A DNA stretch of 64,000 bases from positions 1-64,000 of the forward strand of contig PNKW01000002.1 in assembly GCA_013822695.1 (NCBI GenBank), read 5' to 3'. The DNA comes from Erythrobacter sp. GTDB taxonomy: Bacteria > Pseudomonadota > Alphaproteobacteria > Sphingomonadales > Sphingomonadaceae. The notes below the pieces were generated by a model that saw only the letters and a program-made list of their open reading frames with translations, ran no database searches and had not been told where the DNA came from. A program made the position numbers and the translations under genes. Shown here in pieces: positions 16,410-25,239 of this stretch (position 1 is the first letter of the stretch; every line of letters begins with the position of its first letter).

Positions 16410-18170
16410 GCCACCGCCACCCGAAGCATTTCGGCTCCACAGGAACCGCACAACATCGACCCGCTCGCCCTCCGACCCGATCCCGATCCGGCCGATCCGT
16501 TGCCGCCGGATTCCTCGGGCCGCGCGCGGCGTTGGCTGGTGCTCTATCCGCGTGCGATCCCGCTGCTGATCTTCATTGCGCTGGCCGCGATCACGGCCTT
16601 GAGCGTCTTCTCGATCGAGAGCAACGCCCGCGCCCGCGAGCGCGCCCAGATGCGCGAATATGCGCAAGGCGTGGCCGCCGCGCTCGACCGCAGCGGGAGC
16701 GGTTTTACCTCCTACCTGCGCGCCGGCGCGGCGCTGTTCGCGAGTGTCGATGAGGTGAGCCCCGACACCTTCGACAGCTTCGTGCGGGCGCTGAAGCTCA
16801 ATACCGAATATTCGGGCGCGGAAGGGATCGGCTGGATTCCGGTGCTGGAAGCGCGCGATCTGCCAGCCTTCCTCACGAAGATCCGCGCGAGCCAACCGAC
16901 CTATCCCGACATCTACCCCGCGCCCGTCAAGGGCAGCACCGGACGGGTGGCGCCGGTCGCCATGTTCGCCCCCGCGACCACAGTGAACCGCCGCGCCCTT
17001 GGCTACGACATGTATTCCGATCCCGACCGCGCCGCCGCCATGGCCGAGGCAGAGCTCAATCTGCGCCCGGCGGCATCGGGCCGGATCGTGCTGGTGCAGG
17101 AAACCAGCGGCACCGCGCGCGCCTTTGCGATCTACATGCCGGTGTTCCGCATGGGCACCGGCACCGCCCCCGAGCGTCCGCTGGCCGGCTTCGTCTACAC
17201 CCCTTTCCGGGCGCGCGAGTTTCTCGATTCGGCCATCGACCGCGCCGGGCAGAACCGCTTCGGCGTGCGGCTTTACGATGGCGAGGTGTCGACCGGGCAC
17301 CTGCTGGTGGCGCATTCGATCGCCGATGCGGCCCGCGACACGGTGACACAGGAAGTCACCATCGCCGATCGCAAGCTGATGCTGGTGATCGAGCATGCCG
17401 ATCACCGGGTGCTCTCCCCGCTGTCGATGGTGACGCTGGTGTTCGGCCTCGCGCTCGCCAGCCTGCTGATGCTGCTGGCGCGGCTGCTGACCCAGCAGGC
17501 CCTCGAGGATCAGGCGCGGCTCGCCTTTTTCGAGGAGCAGCATTCGATCCGCAACTCGCTCACGCGCGAGTTGAACCACCGCGTCAAGAACACGCTGGCC
17601 AATGTGCTGTCGATCCTGTCGCTGACCCGCCGCCGGGCGAGCGGGCTCGACGATTTCGCCGACAGCCTCGAAGGCCGCATCCGCGCGCTCTCGGCGACGC
17701 ATGACCTGCTGACCGTGACCGACTGGGGCACCACCCCGATCCGCGCCGTGATCGAGGCCGAACTCCAGCATTTCCGGATCGCGCTGGGGGATGCGATCAT
17801 GCTCGATGGGCCGGATCTGGAGCTGGCGCCCAATGATGCGCTGTCCTTCGGGCTGGCGGTGCACGAACTGGCCACCAATGCCGCCAAATATGGCGCGCTG
17901 AGCGTGCCCGGCGGCAAGGTCACGATCCGCTGGCAACGCGGTGAAGACCCGGCGGCGGAGACCGAGTGGGCTGAGGTCGAATGGCAGGAAACCGGCGGGC
18001 CTCGCGTGCCCGGCGAGCGCCGCCGCGGCTTCGGTACCGAACTGATCGAAAAGGTCGTCGCCCACGAATTGCGCCAGCCGGTGACGCTCGATTTCGCGCC
18101 TACGGGTGTGCGCTGCGTGCTGCGCGTGCCGGTGCGCAGGCCGGCCGATTTCCGCATTCGGGAACGTTAG
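16389..18170 (+). CDS. CHASE-domain HWE-type sensor histidine kinase (probable PhyK)
   Basis: About 593 residues. A proline-rich leader precedes a first membrane span near LLIFIALAAITALSVF, then an extracytoplasmic CHASE domain (residues about 75-320, with EGIGWIPVL), a second span (MVTLVFGLALASLLMLLARLL) and the kinase. The phospho-acceptor block is LTRELNHRVKNTLANVL, and the ATP-binding region has HELATNAAKYGALS and RRGFGTELI. This is the HWE/HisKA_2 class that phosphorylates PhyR-type regulators. Its place between nepR and phyR suggests it is the PhyK kinase for PhyR. The frame also opens at TTG 16371; if transcription begins at the internal EcfG site, GTG 16539 could serve as a start. Confidence 0.88.
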   Translation: MRYLFGSATATRSISAPQEPHNIDPLALRPDPDPADPLPPDSSGRARRWLVLYPRAIPLLIFIALAAITALSVFSIESNARARERAQMREYAQGVAAALDRSGSGFTSYLRAGAALFASVDEVSPDTFDSFVRALKLNTEYSGAEGIGWIPVLEARDLPAFLTKIRASQPTYPDIYPAPVKGSTGRVAPVAMFAPATTVNRRALGYDMYSDPDRAAAMAEAELNLRPAASGRIVLVQETSGTARAFAIYMPVFRMGTGTAPERPLAGFVYTPFRAREFLDSAIDRAGQNRFGVRLYDGEVSTGHLLVAHSIADAARDTVTQEVTIADRKLMLVIEHADHRVLSPLSMVTLVFGLALASLLMLLARLLTQQALEDQARLAFFEEQHSIRNSLTRELNHRVKNTLANVLSILSLTRRRASGLDDFADSLEGRIRALSATHDLLTVTDWGTTPIRAVIEAELQHFRIALGDAIMLDGPDLELAPNDALSFGLAVHELATNAAKYGALSVPGGKVTIRWQRGEDPAAETEWAEVEWQETGGPRVPGERRRGFGTELIEKVVAHELRQPVTLDFAPTGVRCVLRVPVRRPADFRIRER

Positions 18171-18198
18171 CCTGCCGATACAGCTGGCGGCTCGCCAA

Positions 18199-18987
18199 TC
18201 AAAGCGGCTTGGTTGATCCGAAGAACAGCGCCTGGCTGATCGCCGCGCGCACCGTCGCTTCCTGGAAGGGCTTGGTGACCAGATAGGTCGGCTCGGGCCG
18301 GTCGCCGGTCAGCAGGCGTTCGGGATAGGCGGTGATGAAGATCACCGGCATTGTCCCCACGCTCAGGATATCCTCCACCGCATCAAGGCCCGAGGAGCCG
18401 TCGGCCAGCTGGATGTCCGCCAGCACCAGCCCCGGCATCGCCGCGGCCACGGCAGCGCGCGCCTGTGTCCGCGTGGCCGCGGTGCCGCTGACCGTGTGGC
18501 CGAGGCCGGTGACCAGGTCTTCCAGCTGCATCGCGATCAGCGGCTCGTCCTCGATGATGAGCACGCTGGTGGTCTGCTCGCGCTCGATCTCGGCGATCGC
18601 CTCGGCGACGAGGGCTTCGACTTCCGCAGGCGTGCGCTCGAGGATCGCGGCGGCCTCTGCCGTGGTGAAATCTTCGAGCGTGGTCAGCAGCAGCGCCTGA
18701 CGTGCGGGCGGGGTGATTGCGCCGAGGCGGGCCTGCGCGCCAGCCTCGTGCTCGCTCGCCGGATCGCCCGTTCCGGCGGCGCCCGATCCGCTCGCCCAGA
18801 CCTTGCCGAAGGCGTGGTAGAGCGGCACGCGCCCGCCTGCGAGGCTCTCCATCAGCGTGGCATCCGCGAGCGCGGCTTCGAGCATCTCGCGCACAAAGGC
18901 ATCGCCGCTCGCCTGCGATCCGGTCAGCGCGCGGGCATAGCGGCGAAGGTAGGGAAGATGGGCCGCGATCTGGCTTCCGAGGGACAT
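18199..18987 (-). CDS. phyR: General stress response anti-anti-sigma regulator PhyR
   Basis: A 262-residue protein with a sigma-like N-terminal domain (MSLGSQIAAHLPYLRRYARALTG; residues 1-135) and a receiver domain (residues 141-258). The receiver has the acidic pair in IIEDEPL, the phospho-acceptor Asp191 in LADIQLADG, the conserved Thr/Ala in FITAYPE and Lys239 in VTKPF. Phosphorylation exposes the sigma-like domain, which binds NepR and frees EcfG. The start at 18987 is preferred over one 15 codons earlier because the family begins MSLG and a promoter match overlaps the longer version. It is convergent with the kinase gene. Confidence 0.95.
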   Translation of the reverse strand: MSLGSQIAAHLPYLRRYARALTGSQASGDAFVREMLEAALADATLMESLAGGRVPLYHAFGKVWASGSGAAGTGDPASEHEAGAQARLGAITPPARQALLLTTLEDFTTAEAAAILERTPAEVEALVAEAIAEIEREQTTSVLIIEDEPLIAMQLEDLVTGLGHTVSGTAATRTQARAAVAAAMPGLVLADIQLADGSSGLDAVEDILSVGTMPVIFITAYPERLLTGDRPEPTYLVTKPFQEATVRAAISQALFFGSTKPL

Positions 18988-19015
18988 GGATGATCTTTCG
19001 CTGGTCTGTGTAGGC

Positions 19016-19041
19016 AACCGATTCATGCCCATAGCGGTTCC
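19016..19041 (-). promoter_or_regulatory. EcfG-type promoter match upstream of phyR
   Basis: On the minus strand GGAAC (19041-19037), 17 bases, GGTT (19019-19016) is one base off the EcfG consensus and about 30 bp ahead of the chosen phyR ATG. It fits the feedback control of phyR by EcfG known in other alphaproteobacteria, and supports the shorter phyR start. Confidence 0.45.
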
Positions 19042-19165
19042 CCGCGCCCCCGTCGCCCCTGTCGCGCAAGGCGCTGGACCGGCAGGGATTATTGGGTGGT
19101 TCCCCTAGGGTCAAAAAAATTTCGCAGGCATCGGGAACCGCGTGCAAGGACGATCATTATCCCAT

Positions 19166-19254
19166 TGTCACCGCCGAGACCCCCCTCCCGTCCAAGCGGC
19201 TGGTGATACGATCCCGAAAGGCCTCCGTTGTTATCGCAACGGAGGCCTTTTTTG
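19166..19254 (+). ncRNA. Possible small RNA ending in a strong terminator
   Basis: No open frame explains a terminator on the plus strand here, since both flanking genes are on the minus strand. About 90 bp upstream, GGAAC (19134-19138), 16 bases, CATT (19155-19158) is one mismatch from an EcfG promoter. A transcript from about 19166 to 19254 would be roughly 88 nt. The assignment is inference from position and the terminator; the transcript is unproven and its ends are approximate. Confidence 0.35.
19217..19253 (+). terminator. Strong intrinsic terminator on the plus strand
   Basis: AAAGGCCTCCGTTG (19217-19230) pairs perfectly with CAACGGAGGCCTTT (19237-19250) around a 6-base loop, and the T tract runs on to 19253. 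On the minus strand the same stem ends with only three T residues, so it works better for a plus-strand transcript, although it may be used in both directions and also close the gene ending at 19285. Confidence 0.8.
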
Positions 19255-19284
19255 TTGGCGATCACGCCAGCGCAGGCGGCTCAA

Positions 19285-20490
19285 TCAACCAAGGCTCCGC
19301 GCGTAGATCGCGTATTCCCGGTTGATCTTCGACTGGATCGTGTCGGCGATCGCAACCATCCCCTGGTTGTCCTCAAGTATCCAGCCGATCTCGCCGCGCA
19401 CCGAGTGGAACTTGGTGCTGGATTCGTGCCGGATCGCCTCGATCATCATGAAGGCGAGCTGGCTGGCAAGGCGGCTGTTGTGCAGCTCCTTCAGCACCCC
19501 CATCAGCGGCACCCGCATGCCTGCGCCCTTGGGGAAACGCAGCCAGCGCAGCAAGTTGATCCAGCCGAAGGGGAATAGCTTGCCCCTGATCTTCGTCAGC
19601 GCGTCGTTCAGGTCGGGGAAGGTCAGCATGAAGGCGACCGGGCGGCCGTCCAGCTCGGCGATCATGTTGAGCTCTTCCTTGATGATCGGACGCAGCTTCT
19701 TGCCGGCATGGGCGACCTCTGCGGGCGAGAAGGGCACGAAGCCCCAATTGTCCGACCACGCATCGTTGAGGATGCCGAGGATCGTCGCGACCTCCGCGTC
19801 CCAATCCTTCTTGCGCACCCGCCGCACGGTGATCCGCGCGTTCTTGTGGCCCGATTGGACGATGCGCTGCACCAGCGGGGGGAAGGGCTTCGAGATATCG
19901 AGATCATAGGTGTAGAGCGTCTTGGCGCGGGCATATCCTGCGGCCTCGATCCAAGCGGCGTAATGCGCGGGGTGGTGGCCCATCATCACCATCGGCGCGT
20001 GGTCCTGCCCCTTGACCAGCAGCCCGGGCTCTTCCCAGATCGACAGCGAGATCGGCCCCAGCACCCGTTTCATTCCCTCGCCCGCCAGCCAGCCTTCCGC
20101 CGCGGTCAGCAGCGCGCGGGCGACGGCCTCGTCCTCGGCATCGAAATAGCCGAAAAAGCCGGTGCCCGGGCCAAAGCCCTGGGTTGCCGGCATGGCGAGC
20201 GCGAGTTCGTCGATATGCGCCGAGATGCGCCCGACCGGCCGCCCGCCCGCTCGCGCGATGAACAGCTGCACGCGGGCATGGCCGAAGAAGGGGTTCTTGT
20301 CCGGATCGACCAGCTCGATCTGCTCGGAACGGATCTGGGGCACGAAATGCGGCAGACGGTCGGAAAACGCCCGACCAAGATCGACGAAGGCCGCGCGGCC
20401 CCGCTTGTCGCTGACCGGCTCGATCTCTATTTGCGCGGCGCGGGCCGTTACATCCGTCACGAAGGCGTCCTCGTATTTGCTCTGGGTCAA
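19285..20490 (-). CDS. Long GNAT-fold protein (YghO-like N-acyltransferase family)
   Basis: A 401-residue protein with GNAT-like features: the RVQLFIARAGGRPVGRISAHID strands near residues 70-95, a YFDAEDEAVARALLTAAEGWL block and GPISLSIWEEPGLLVKG near residue 145, and a second half with WGFVPFSPAE and FMLTFPDLNDAL. This long architecture is that of YghO-like proteins, often annotated as dATP pyrophosphohydrolase or N-acetyltransferase. I recall that a related GNAT-type protein is the bacterial ceramide synthase. It is divergent from a fatty acid desaturase with 115 bp between them. Substrate is not proven; see findings. Confidence 0.6.
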   Translation of the reverse strand: MTQSKYEDAFVTDVTARAAQIEIEPVSDKRGRAAFVDLGRAFSDRLPHFVPQIRSEQIELVDPDKNPFFGHARVQLFIARAGGRPVGRISAHIDELALAMPATQGFGPGTGFFGYFDAEDEAVARALLTAAEGWLAGEGMKRVLGPISLSIWEEPGLLVKGQDHAPMVMMGHHPAHYAAWIEAAGYARAKTLYTYDLDISKPFPPLVQRIVQSGHKNARITVRRVRKKDWDAEVATILGILNDAWSDNWGFVPFSPAEVAHAGKKLRPIIKEELNMIAELDGRPVAFMLTFPDLNDALTKIRGKLFPFGWINLLRWLRFPKGAGMRVPLMGVLKELHNSRLASQLAFMMIEAIRHESSTKFHSVRGEIGWILEDNQGMVAIADTIQSKINREYAIYARSLG

Positions 20491-20504
20491 GGCGTCTGTG
20501 TCGC

Positions 20505-20525
20505 GCTTGCGTCAATCGCGCAAGC
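20505..20525. repeat. Inverted repeat between the GNAT-like and desaturase genes
   Basis: GCTTGCG (20505-20511) and CGCAAGC (20519-20525) form a 7-bp inverted repeat with a 7-base spacer in the divergent promoter region. It could be an operator shared by both genes. No regulator is identified. Confidence 0.3.
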
Positions 20526-20604
20526 TATCGATCACATTGACCAACAACCCGCGTTTGGCTTGGCCCCCGATTTGCGGTAGGGCGCGGCCTTGGAAACCAT
20601 GCCG

Positions 20605-21699
20605 ATGACCATTCACCAGACCCTTTCCCCCGCCGCGCCCGCGCCCCTGCCCCCTAGGGCGACCCGCGCCGCCTTCATGGCCGAGGACGACAAGGCGATG
20701 CTGCGCGCCGCGCGCGACCTGACCAAGGGGCTGGGCGAGGCCAAGGCGGGCATTTACTGGACCGACATGATGGTCTCGGCCGGATTGGGCTATGCGGGCA
20801 TCGCGGTGGCGATCATCTCGGCGAGTATCGCGGTGAAGCTTGCCGCCGGGCTGCTCGCGGCGCTGGCGCTCTACCGCGCGTTGATGTTCATCCACGAGCT
20901 CACCCACATCCACCGCGACGCGCTGCCCGGTTTCCGCACCGCGTGGAATCTGCTCGTCGGCGTCCCGATGCTCACGCCCAGCTTCATGTATGAAGGCGTG
21001 CACGTGATCCATCACAAGCGCACGCAATATGGCACGGTCGAAGACCCCGAATACCTCCCGCTCGCGCTGATGAAGCCGTGGAGCCTGCCGCTGTTCGTGC
21101 TGGTGGCGATGTTGCTGCCGGTGGCGCTGATTGTGCGGTTCGGGGTGCTGTACCCGCTCGGGCTGCTGGTGCCGCCCTTGCGCACTTTCGTGTGGGAGCG
21201 GTTCTCGTCGCTCTCGATCAACCCCGAGTTCCGCCGCAAGGCGCCCGAGGGCGACTTCGCCGGGCGGGTGCGCTGGCAGGAGGTGGGGGCGAGCCTTTGG
21301 GCCATTGCGCTGATCGCCAGCATCTTCGTGTTTGGCTGGCAGCCGCTGGCGACCGCGCTCGCGATCCTCTCGCTCGCCGCGGTGCTCAACCAGCTGCGCA
21401 CGCTCGTCGCCCACCTGTGGGAGAACGAGGGAGAGGCGATGACGGTGACCGCACAGTTCCTCGATTCGGTCAACGTCCCCCCGCCCGGGATCGTGGCCGA
21501 GATCTGGGCTCCGGTGGGCCTGCGCTATCATGCGCTCCATCACCTGATGCCCTCGATGCCCTATCACGATCTGCCCGAAGCGCATCGCCGTCTGGCGCGC
21601 GAGCTGGGCACGGGTTCGACCTATGAGGGGGCGAACCATCCGGGCATGCTGACGCTGGTGGGCCGGATCGCCAAGAGCACGATGGGGAAGAAGGGTTAA
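20605..21699 (+). CDS. Membrane fatty acid desaturase family protein
   Basis: About 364 residues with the three histidine clusters of the membrane desaturase/hydroxylase superfamily: HELTHIHRD, HVIHHKRTQYG and HHLMPSMPYHDLPEAHR. These bind the di-iron centre. Hydrophobic spans flank them in the usual pattern. Start choice is uncertain: the frame opens at TTG 20590, with ATGs at 20599 and 20605; the latter has GGAAA at a reasonable distance. It may introduce a double bond or hydroxyl group in a membrane lipid acyl or long-chain base. The divergent GNAT-like neighbour supports a lipid role. Confidence 0.8.
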   Translation: MTIHQTLSPAAPAPLPPRATRAAFMAEDDKAMLRAARDLTKGLGEAKAGIYWTDMMVSAGLGYAGIAVAIISASIAVKLAAGLLAALALYRALMFIHELTHIHRDALPGFRTAWNLLVGVPMLTPSFMYEGVHVIHHKRTQYGTVEDPEYLPLALMKPWSLPLFVLVAMLLPVALIVRFGVLYPLGLLVPPLRTFVWERFSSLSINPEFRRKAPEGDFAGRVRWQEVGASLWAIALIASIFVFGWQPLATALAILSLAAVLNQLRTLVAHLWENEGEAMTVTAQFLDSVNVPPPGIVAEIWAPVGLRYHALHHLMPSMPYHDLPEAHRRLARELGTGSTYEGANHPGMLTLVGRIAKSTMGKKG

Positions 21700-21711
21700 C
21701 CTTCCCTCTTC

Positions 21712-22239
21712 TCAATCGAGAAAGCAGATCATCGCGCAGCGGCGTTCGGCAGGGAGGCCGTCGTCGACCTCGTTCGCCAGCTCGCCCGCAAGGCGCGGAT
21801 GGGCGTCCAGTGCGGTGACTTCCTCGAAGCCGAGCCGGGCATAGAAGGGCGCATTCCATGGCAGATCGCGGAAGGTGGTCAGGGTCAGCGCCTTGAAACC
21901 GGTGTTCCGCGCGTCGATCTGCGCCGCGCGCACCAGTCCCGCCCCGATCCCGCGCCGCCCGAAGCGCGGGTGGACGTCCATCTCCCAGATGTGCAATTCG
22001 CGGCTGAAGGGCTGGGCGACGAGGAACCCCGCCAATGTCTCCCCGACATGCGCGACGAGGCTGTGACCCCGCCGGATCAGGCGCTGGAGGTCGGGAACCT
22101 CCCAGGTGTCGTCCGGGTCGAAGCCCTCGAGGCCCACGCCATGGGTGAACAGCTCGGCCGCCGCGCGCTCGATCGCGGGCATGGCAGCGGCGTCCTCCAC
22201 CCGCGCGAGGCGGAGCGACCAGTCGCCCCCCGGCCTCAC
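21712..22239 (-). CDS. GNAT-family N-acetyltransferase
   Basis: A 175-residue protein of the acetyltransferase family. The acetyl-CoA motif is visible as MDVHPRFGRRGIGAGLVRAA, preceded by the strand LAGFLVAQPF and followed by LPWNAPFYARLGFEEV, the standard end of the fold. The GTG start at 22239 overlaps the lptG stop (GTGA), so it is the last gene of an lptF-lptG-GNAT operon. An upstream extension of the frame lies inside lptG and is not real. Substrate is unknown. Confidence 0.85.
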   Translation of the reverse strand: MRPGGDWSLRLARVEDAAAMPAIERAAAELFTHGVGLEGFDPDDTWEVPDLQRLIRRGHSLVAHVGETLAGFLVAQPFSRELHIWEMDVHPRFGRRGIGAGLVRAAQIDARNTGFKALTLTTFRDLPWNAPFYARLGFEEVTALDAHPRLAGELANEVDDGLPAERRCAMICFLD

Positions 22240-23348
22240 TCCTCGGTCCGGATCAGCACGGTCTCGCCGACCAGCAGGAACAGCACGAAGGGAGCCCAGG
22301 CGGCGAGCAGCGGCGGGTAGCCGCCGAAGCTGCCCATCGCCAACGCGGCATTGTCGACCACGAAATAGGCAAAGCCCAGCGCCATGCCGATGATCGCGCG
22401 CACGAACATCTGGCCCGAGCGTGCGAGACCGAAGGCGGCGATCGAGCCGAGCAGCGGCATCAGCAGCGCCGAGAGCGGCCCCGACAAGCGGTGCCACCAC
22501 TTGGCGCGCATCTCGTCGGTGTTGCGGCCCGCGGTCTCGTAGGCGTCGATCGATTCCTTCAGCTCCCAGAAGCTCTGCGCATCGGGGTCGACCGATTGGA
22601 GCATGATCCGCTCAGGGGAAAGGTTCTGCCCCACCACCAGCGCGGACGGGCGCTCGGTGACGGCGCCTGCGACATCGAACTTCACCGGGTTCTCGAGCCG
22701 CCAGCCCGGCCCGGCATAGCTCGCGCGGGGGGCACGGATCTGCTCGCGGATGATCCCGCCGGGGCCGCGCGCATACCAGGTGACGCCGGTCAGCACGATG
22801 TTCTGCCCCGCGCCGGCAAGCGTCGCGGCCGAGAGGATGTTCTCGCCATCGGTAAGGTAGATATTGGCCCGCGGGGCTCCGGCGCTGTTGTCTTCCGCCT
22901 TGGGGATCGGGCCGTAAGCGGCGGCCTCCCACGCCTTCAGCGTCGCGTTGGCGCGGGTGAGAATGCGTTCGTTGAAACCGAAGCTCACCGCAGCCACCAG
23001 CGCCGCCGTCAGCAGCATCGGCGCGAGCACCTGATGCGCCGAAAGCCCCGCCGCGCGCATCGCGATCACCTCGCTGTTCTGGTTCAATGGCCAGAAGGTC
23101 AGCAGCGAGGCGAGCAGCACCGAATAGGGCAGAAAGTTCGCCACCAGTTGCGGCAGGCGCAGGCTGGCATAGCGCAGCACCTCGGCCTGGCCGTTGCCGG
23201 GGGCGGCGAGGATGTCGCCGGTCTTCGACAAGAGGTCGAGCGCCAGCAGCACCAGCACCAGCATGAACAAGACCGCGATGATGCGCACCACGAAGAGCTT
23301 CGCGAGGTAGAGCGTCAGCGTGCGCGAGGGGAAGAAATCGAGCTGCAT
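22236..23348 (-). CDS. lptG: LPS export ABC transporter permease LptG
   Basis: A 370-residue permease of the YjgP/YjgQ family. Spans lie near residues 15-38 (FVVRIIAVLFMLVLVLLALDLLSK), 55-80, 95-120 and three near the C-terminus, with the periplasmic jellyroll domain between (residues about 135-265). With LptF and LptB it extracts LPS from the inner membrane and feeds it to the Lpt bridge. It follows lptF by 7 bp. The ATG at 23348 is chosen; a longer frame reads through the lptF end and is not meaningful. Confidence 0.9.
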   Translation of the reverse strand: MQLDFFPSRTLTLYLAKLFVVRIIAVLFMLVLVLLALDLLSKTGDILAAPGNGQAEVLRYASLRLPQLVANFLPYSVLLASLLTFWPLNQNSEVIAMRAAGLSAHQVLAPMLLTAALVAAVSFGFNERILTRANATLKAWEAAAYGPIPKAEDNSAGAPRANIYLTDGENILSAATLAGAGQNIVLTGVTWYARGPGGIIREQIRAPRASYAGPGWRLENPVKFDVAGAVTERPSALVVGQNLSPERIMLQSVDPDAQSFWELKESIDAYETAGRNTDEMRAKWWHRLSGPLSALLMPLLGSIAAFGLARSGQMFVRAIIGMALGFAYFVVDNAALAMGSFGGYPPLLAAWAPFVLFLLVGETVLIRTEE

Positions 23349-23355
23349 CGCTGGG

Positions 23356-24648
23356 TTACTCGGCAGGTGCCGCCCCAGAAACTGAGGCCTCGCTGGGGCG
23401 GTAGGCGCGCGGCTGGCGGCGGGCGAAGAGCTTGCCGACCCGCTTCGACAGCTTGGCAAAGGCCATCTCCAGCGCCCCGATTGCCTGCCCGCCCGGGACA
23501 TGGGCGACGCGGTAATACATCCACAAGATCAGCCCCGCGAACAGCGCGAAGGGCACCCAGAAGGCCAGCATCGGATCGAGCCGTCCGAGCGCGGCGACAT
23601 CCTCGCCATATTGGTTCACCTTGTGATAGGCGACCACCATGATGATCGAGACGAACACGCCGAGCGCGCTCGTCGAGCGCTTGGGCGGGATCGCCAGCGC
23701 CACCGCGAGCAGCGGCATCAGCAGCATCATGACGATCTCGACCAGCCGGAAATTGAAGCTGGCCACGCTCGCATCGCGCTGCTGCGGGGCAGTGTCCGTG
23801 CTCCAGCCCATCTGGAGGAGTTCGGGCAGGATGAACTCGCGCGTCTCGTCCCCGCGCGCGCGGAACTTTTCGATCGCGGGCAGATCGATCGGCAGGTCGT
23901 GGCGGCTGAAGCTGAGCACCCGCGGGGTCTGGCCGCGCATGCCCGTATCCTGGATGATCGTGCCTTCGGTCAGGCGCAGGATGATCGTGTCGGGATTGTC
24001 GCGGGTGGCAAGGAAGGCACCCTCGCGCGCGCTGATCGAAAGCACCTGACCCTTGGGATTGGCGACGCGGGCGAAGATGCCGATCAGTCGCCGCCCTTCA
24101 TCCTCGCTCGCTTCGATCCGCAAGGCCATGCGGTCGGCGAGCGTGGTGAATTCGCCGACCTTGATCGAAGCGCCCAGCGCGCCCGAGCGCAGCTCGTATT
24201 CGAGCTGTTCGTAATAGTAGCGGCTCAGCGGCTGGATGTAGAACACCAGCGCGACATTGACCGCCACCAGCACCAGCGTGATCGCATAGGGCATGCGCAG
24301 CAGCCGGAAATAGGACATGCCGACGCCGCGCATCGTGTCGAGCTCGGAAGAGGTGGCAAGCTTGCGGAACGCCAGCAGCACGCCGAGCAGCAGGCCGAGC
24401 GGGATGGCAAGGCTCGCATATTCGGGCACCAGCGCGCCGAGCATCTTGAACACCACGCCGACCGGGCCGCCTTCGACCGCGACGAAATCGAACAGGCGCA
24501 GCATCTTGTCGAGCATCAGCAGCGAGGCCGCAAGCGCGAAGACGCCGAGCATCGGCACGATCGTGAGCCGCAGGATATAGCGATCGATGGCGGGGATGAG
24601 GTTGAACAAGGGGCCTTCCGGTCGGTCATCGGTTGCGCGCGCGCGCAT
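23356..24648 (-). CDS. lptF: LPS export ABC transporter permease LptF
   Basis: A 430-residue permease, paralogous to LptG. It begins MRARATDDRPEGPLFNLIPAIDRYILRLTIVPMLGVFALAA, followed by the remaining spans around residues 60-85 and 105-125, a periplasmic domain with KVGEFTTLADRMALRIEAS, and three C-terminal spans (MMLLMPLLAVALAIPPKRS...). The C-terminal tail is basic and cytosolic. lptF and lptG form one operon with the GNAT gene. LptB, LptA and LptC are elsewhere. Confidence 0.9.
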   Translation of the reverse strand: MRARATDDRPEGPLFNLIPAIDRYILRLTIVPMLGVFALAASLLMLDKMLRLFDFVAVEGGPVGVVFKMLGALVPEYASLAIPLGLLLGVLLAFRKLATSSELDTMRGVGMSYFRLLRMPYAITLVLVAVNVALVFYIQPLSRYYYEQLEYELRSGALGASIKVGEFTTLADRMALRIEASEDEGRRLIGIFARVANPKGQVLSISAREGAFLATRDNPDTIILRLTEGTIIQDTGMRGQTPRVLSFSRHDLPIDLPAIEKFRARGDETREFILPELLQMGWSTDTAPQQRDASVASFNFRLVEIVMMLLMPLLAVALAIPPKRSTSALGVFVSIIMVVAYHKVNQYGEDVAALGRLDPMLAFWVPFALFAGLILWMYYRVAHVPGGQAIGALEMAFAKLSKRVGKLFARRQPRAYRPSEASVSGAAPAE

Positions 24649-24719
24649 CTGCCCTAGCCGCTTCGCACGGGCGCGTCATGTCCCCAATTGCTATGAAATC
24701 GCCAGCCTGACTGGGGGAT

Positions 24720-25226
24720 TTACCAGAAGCGGCTGTTGGGAATGCCCTTGAACGGCCCCGCCTCGCGCGAGGTTACCCAGCCGCCATAGAAGCCGCCGGG
24801 TTGGGGGGAGACCTGCTCGCCGTCGATGGTGACTTCGTCGAAAGGGGCGGCGTAGAAGGCGATGTGCCCCGCGATCCCCTCGAACCCGCGCTTGGGTGAG
24901 GGATAGGACCAGCCCGCGCCCACCAGCCGCGCATCGCCCACGATCACGTCCCAGTAGCGCGCGGTGCCCTTCCATTCGCAGAACGAACTGCCCGCATTGG
25001 GCACGAGGCGTGCCATCGCGATGTCGCCTTGCGGGATGTAATAGGTCGGCGGGTGCGAGGTCTCGAGCGTGCGCCACGCGGCGCGGGTGTCAGCCAGCAC
25101 CACGCCGCGGTGGAGGATGCGGATATGGCGGGAGGTGGATTCGGCGCGGGGCGGGCGGGGATAGTCCCACACGCTTTCCTGGCCCGGGCCGGCCGGATTG
25201 GGCACGGGGTGGTGGGGTTGCCTCAC
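24720..25226 (-). CDS. DUF427 domain protein
   Basis: A 168-residue protein with the DUF427 signature: a tryptophan-rich first half (ESVWDYPRPPR), the TYYIPQGDI strand and the SFCEWKGTARYWD core, ending near IAFYAAPFDEVTIDGEQV. DUF427 proteins are small beta-rich cytosolic proteins of unknown function. The gene lies 14 bp downstream of clpS on the same strand and may be co-transcribed with it. Confidence 0.85.
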   Translation of the reverse strand: MRQPHHPVPNPAGPGQESVWDYPRPPRAESTSRHIRILHRGVVLADTRAAWRTLETSHPPTYYIPQGDIAMARLVPNAGSSFCEWKGTARYWDVIVGDARLVGAGWSYPSPKRGFEGIAGHIAFYAAPFDEVTIDGEQVSPQPGGFYGGWVTSREAGPFKGIPNSRFW

Positions 25227-25239
25227 GTCCCGGACGGCC

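Noticed and set aside
16053..18065. A 670-codon frame spanning the kinase gene on the minus strand
   Set aside because: Only its last 69 codons (NepR) are real; the rest is antisense to the CHASE/HWE kinase and has no domain.
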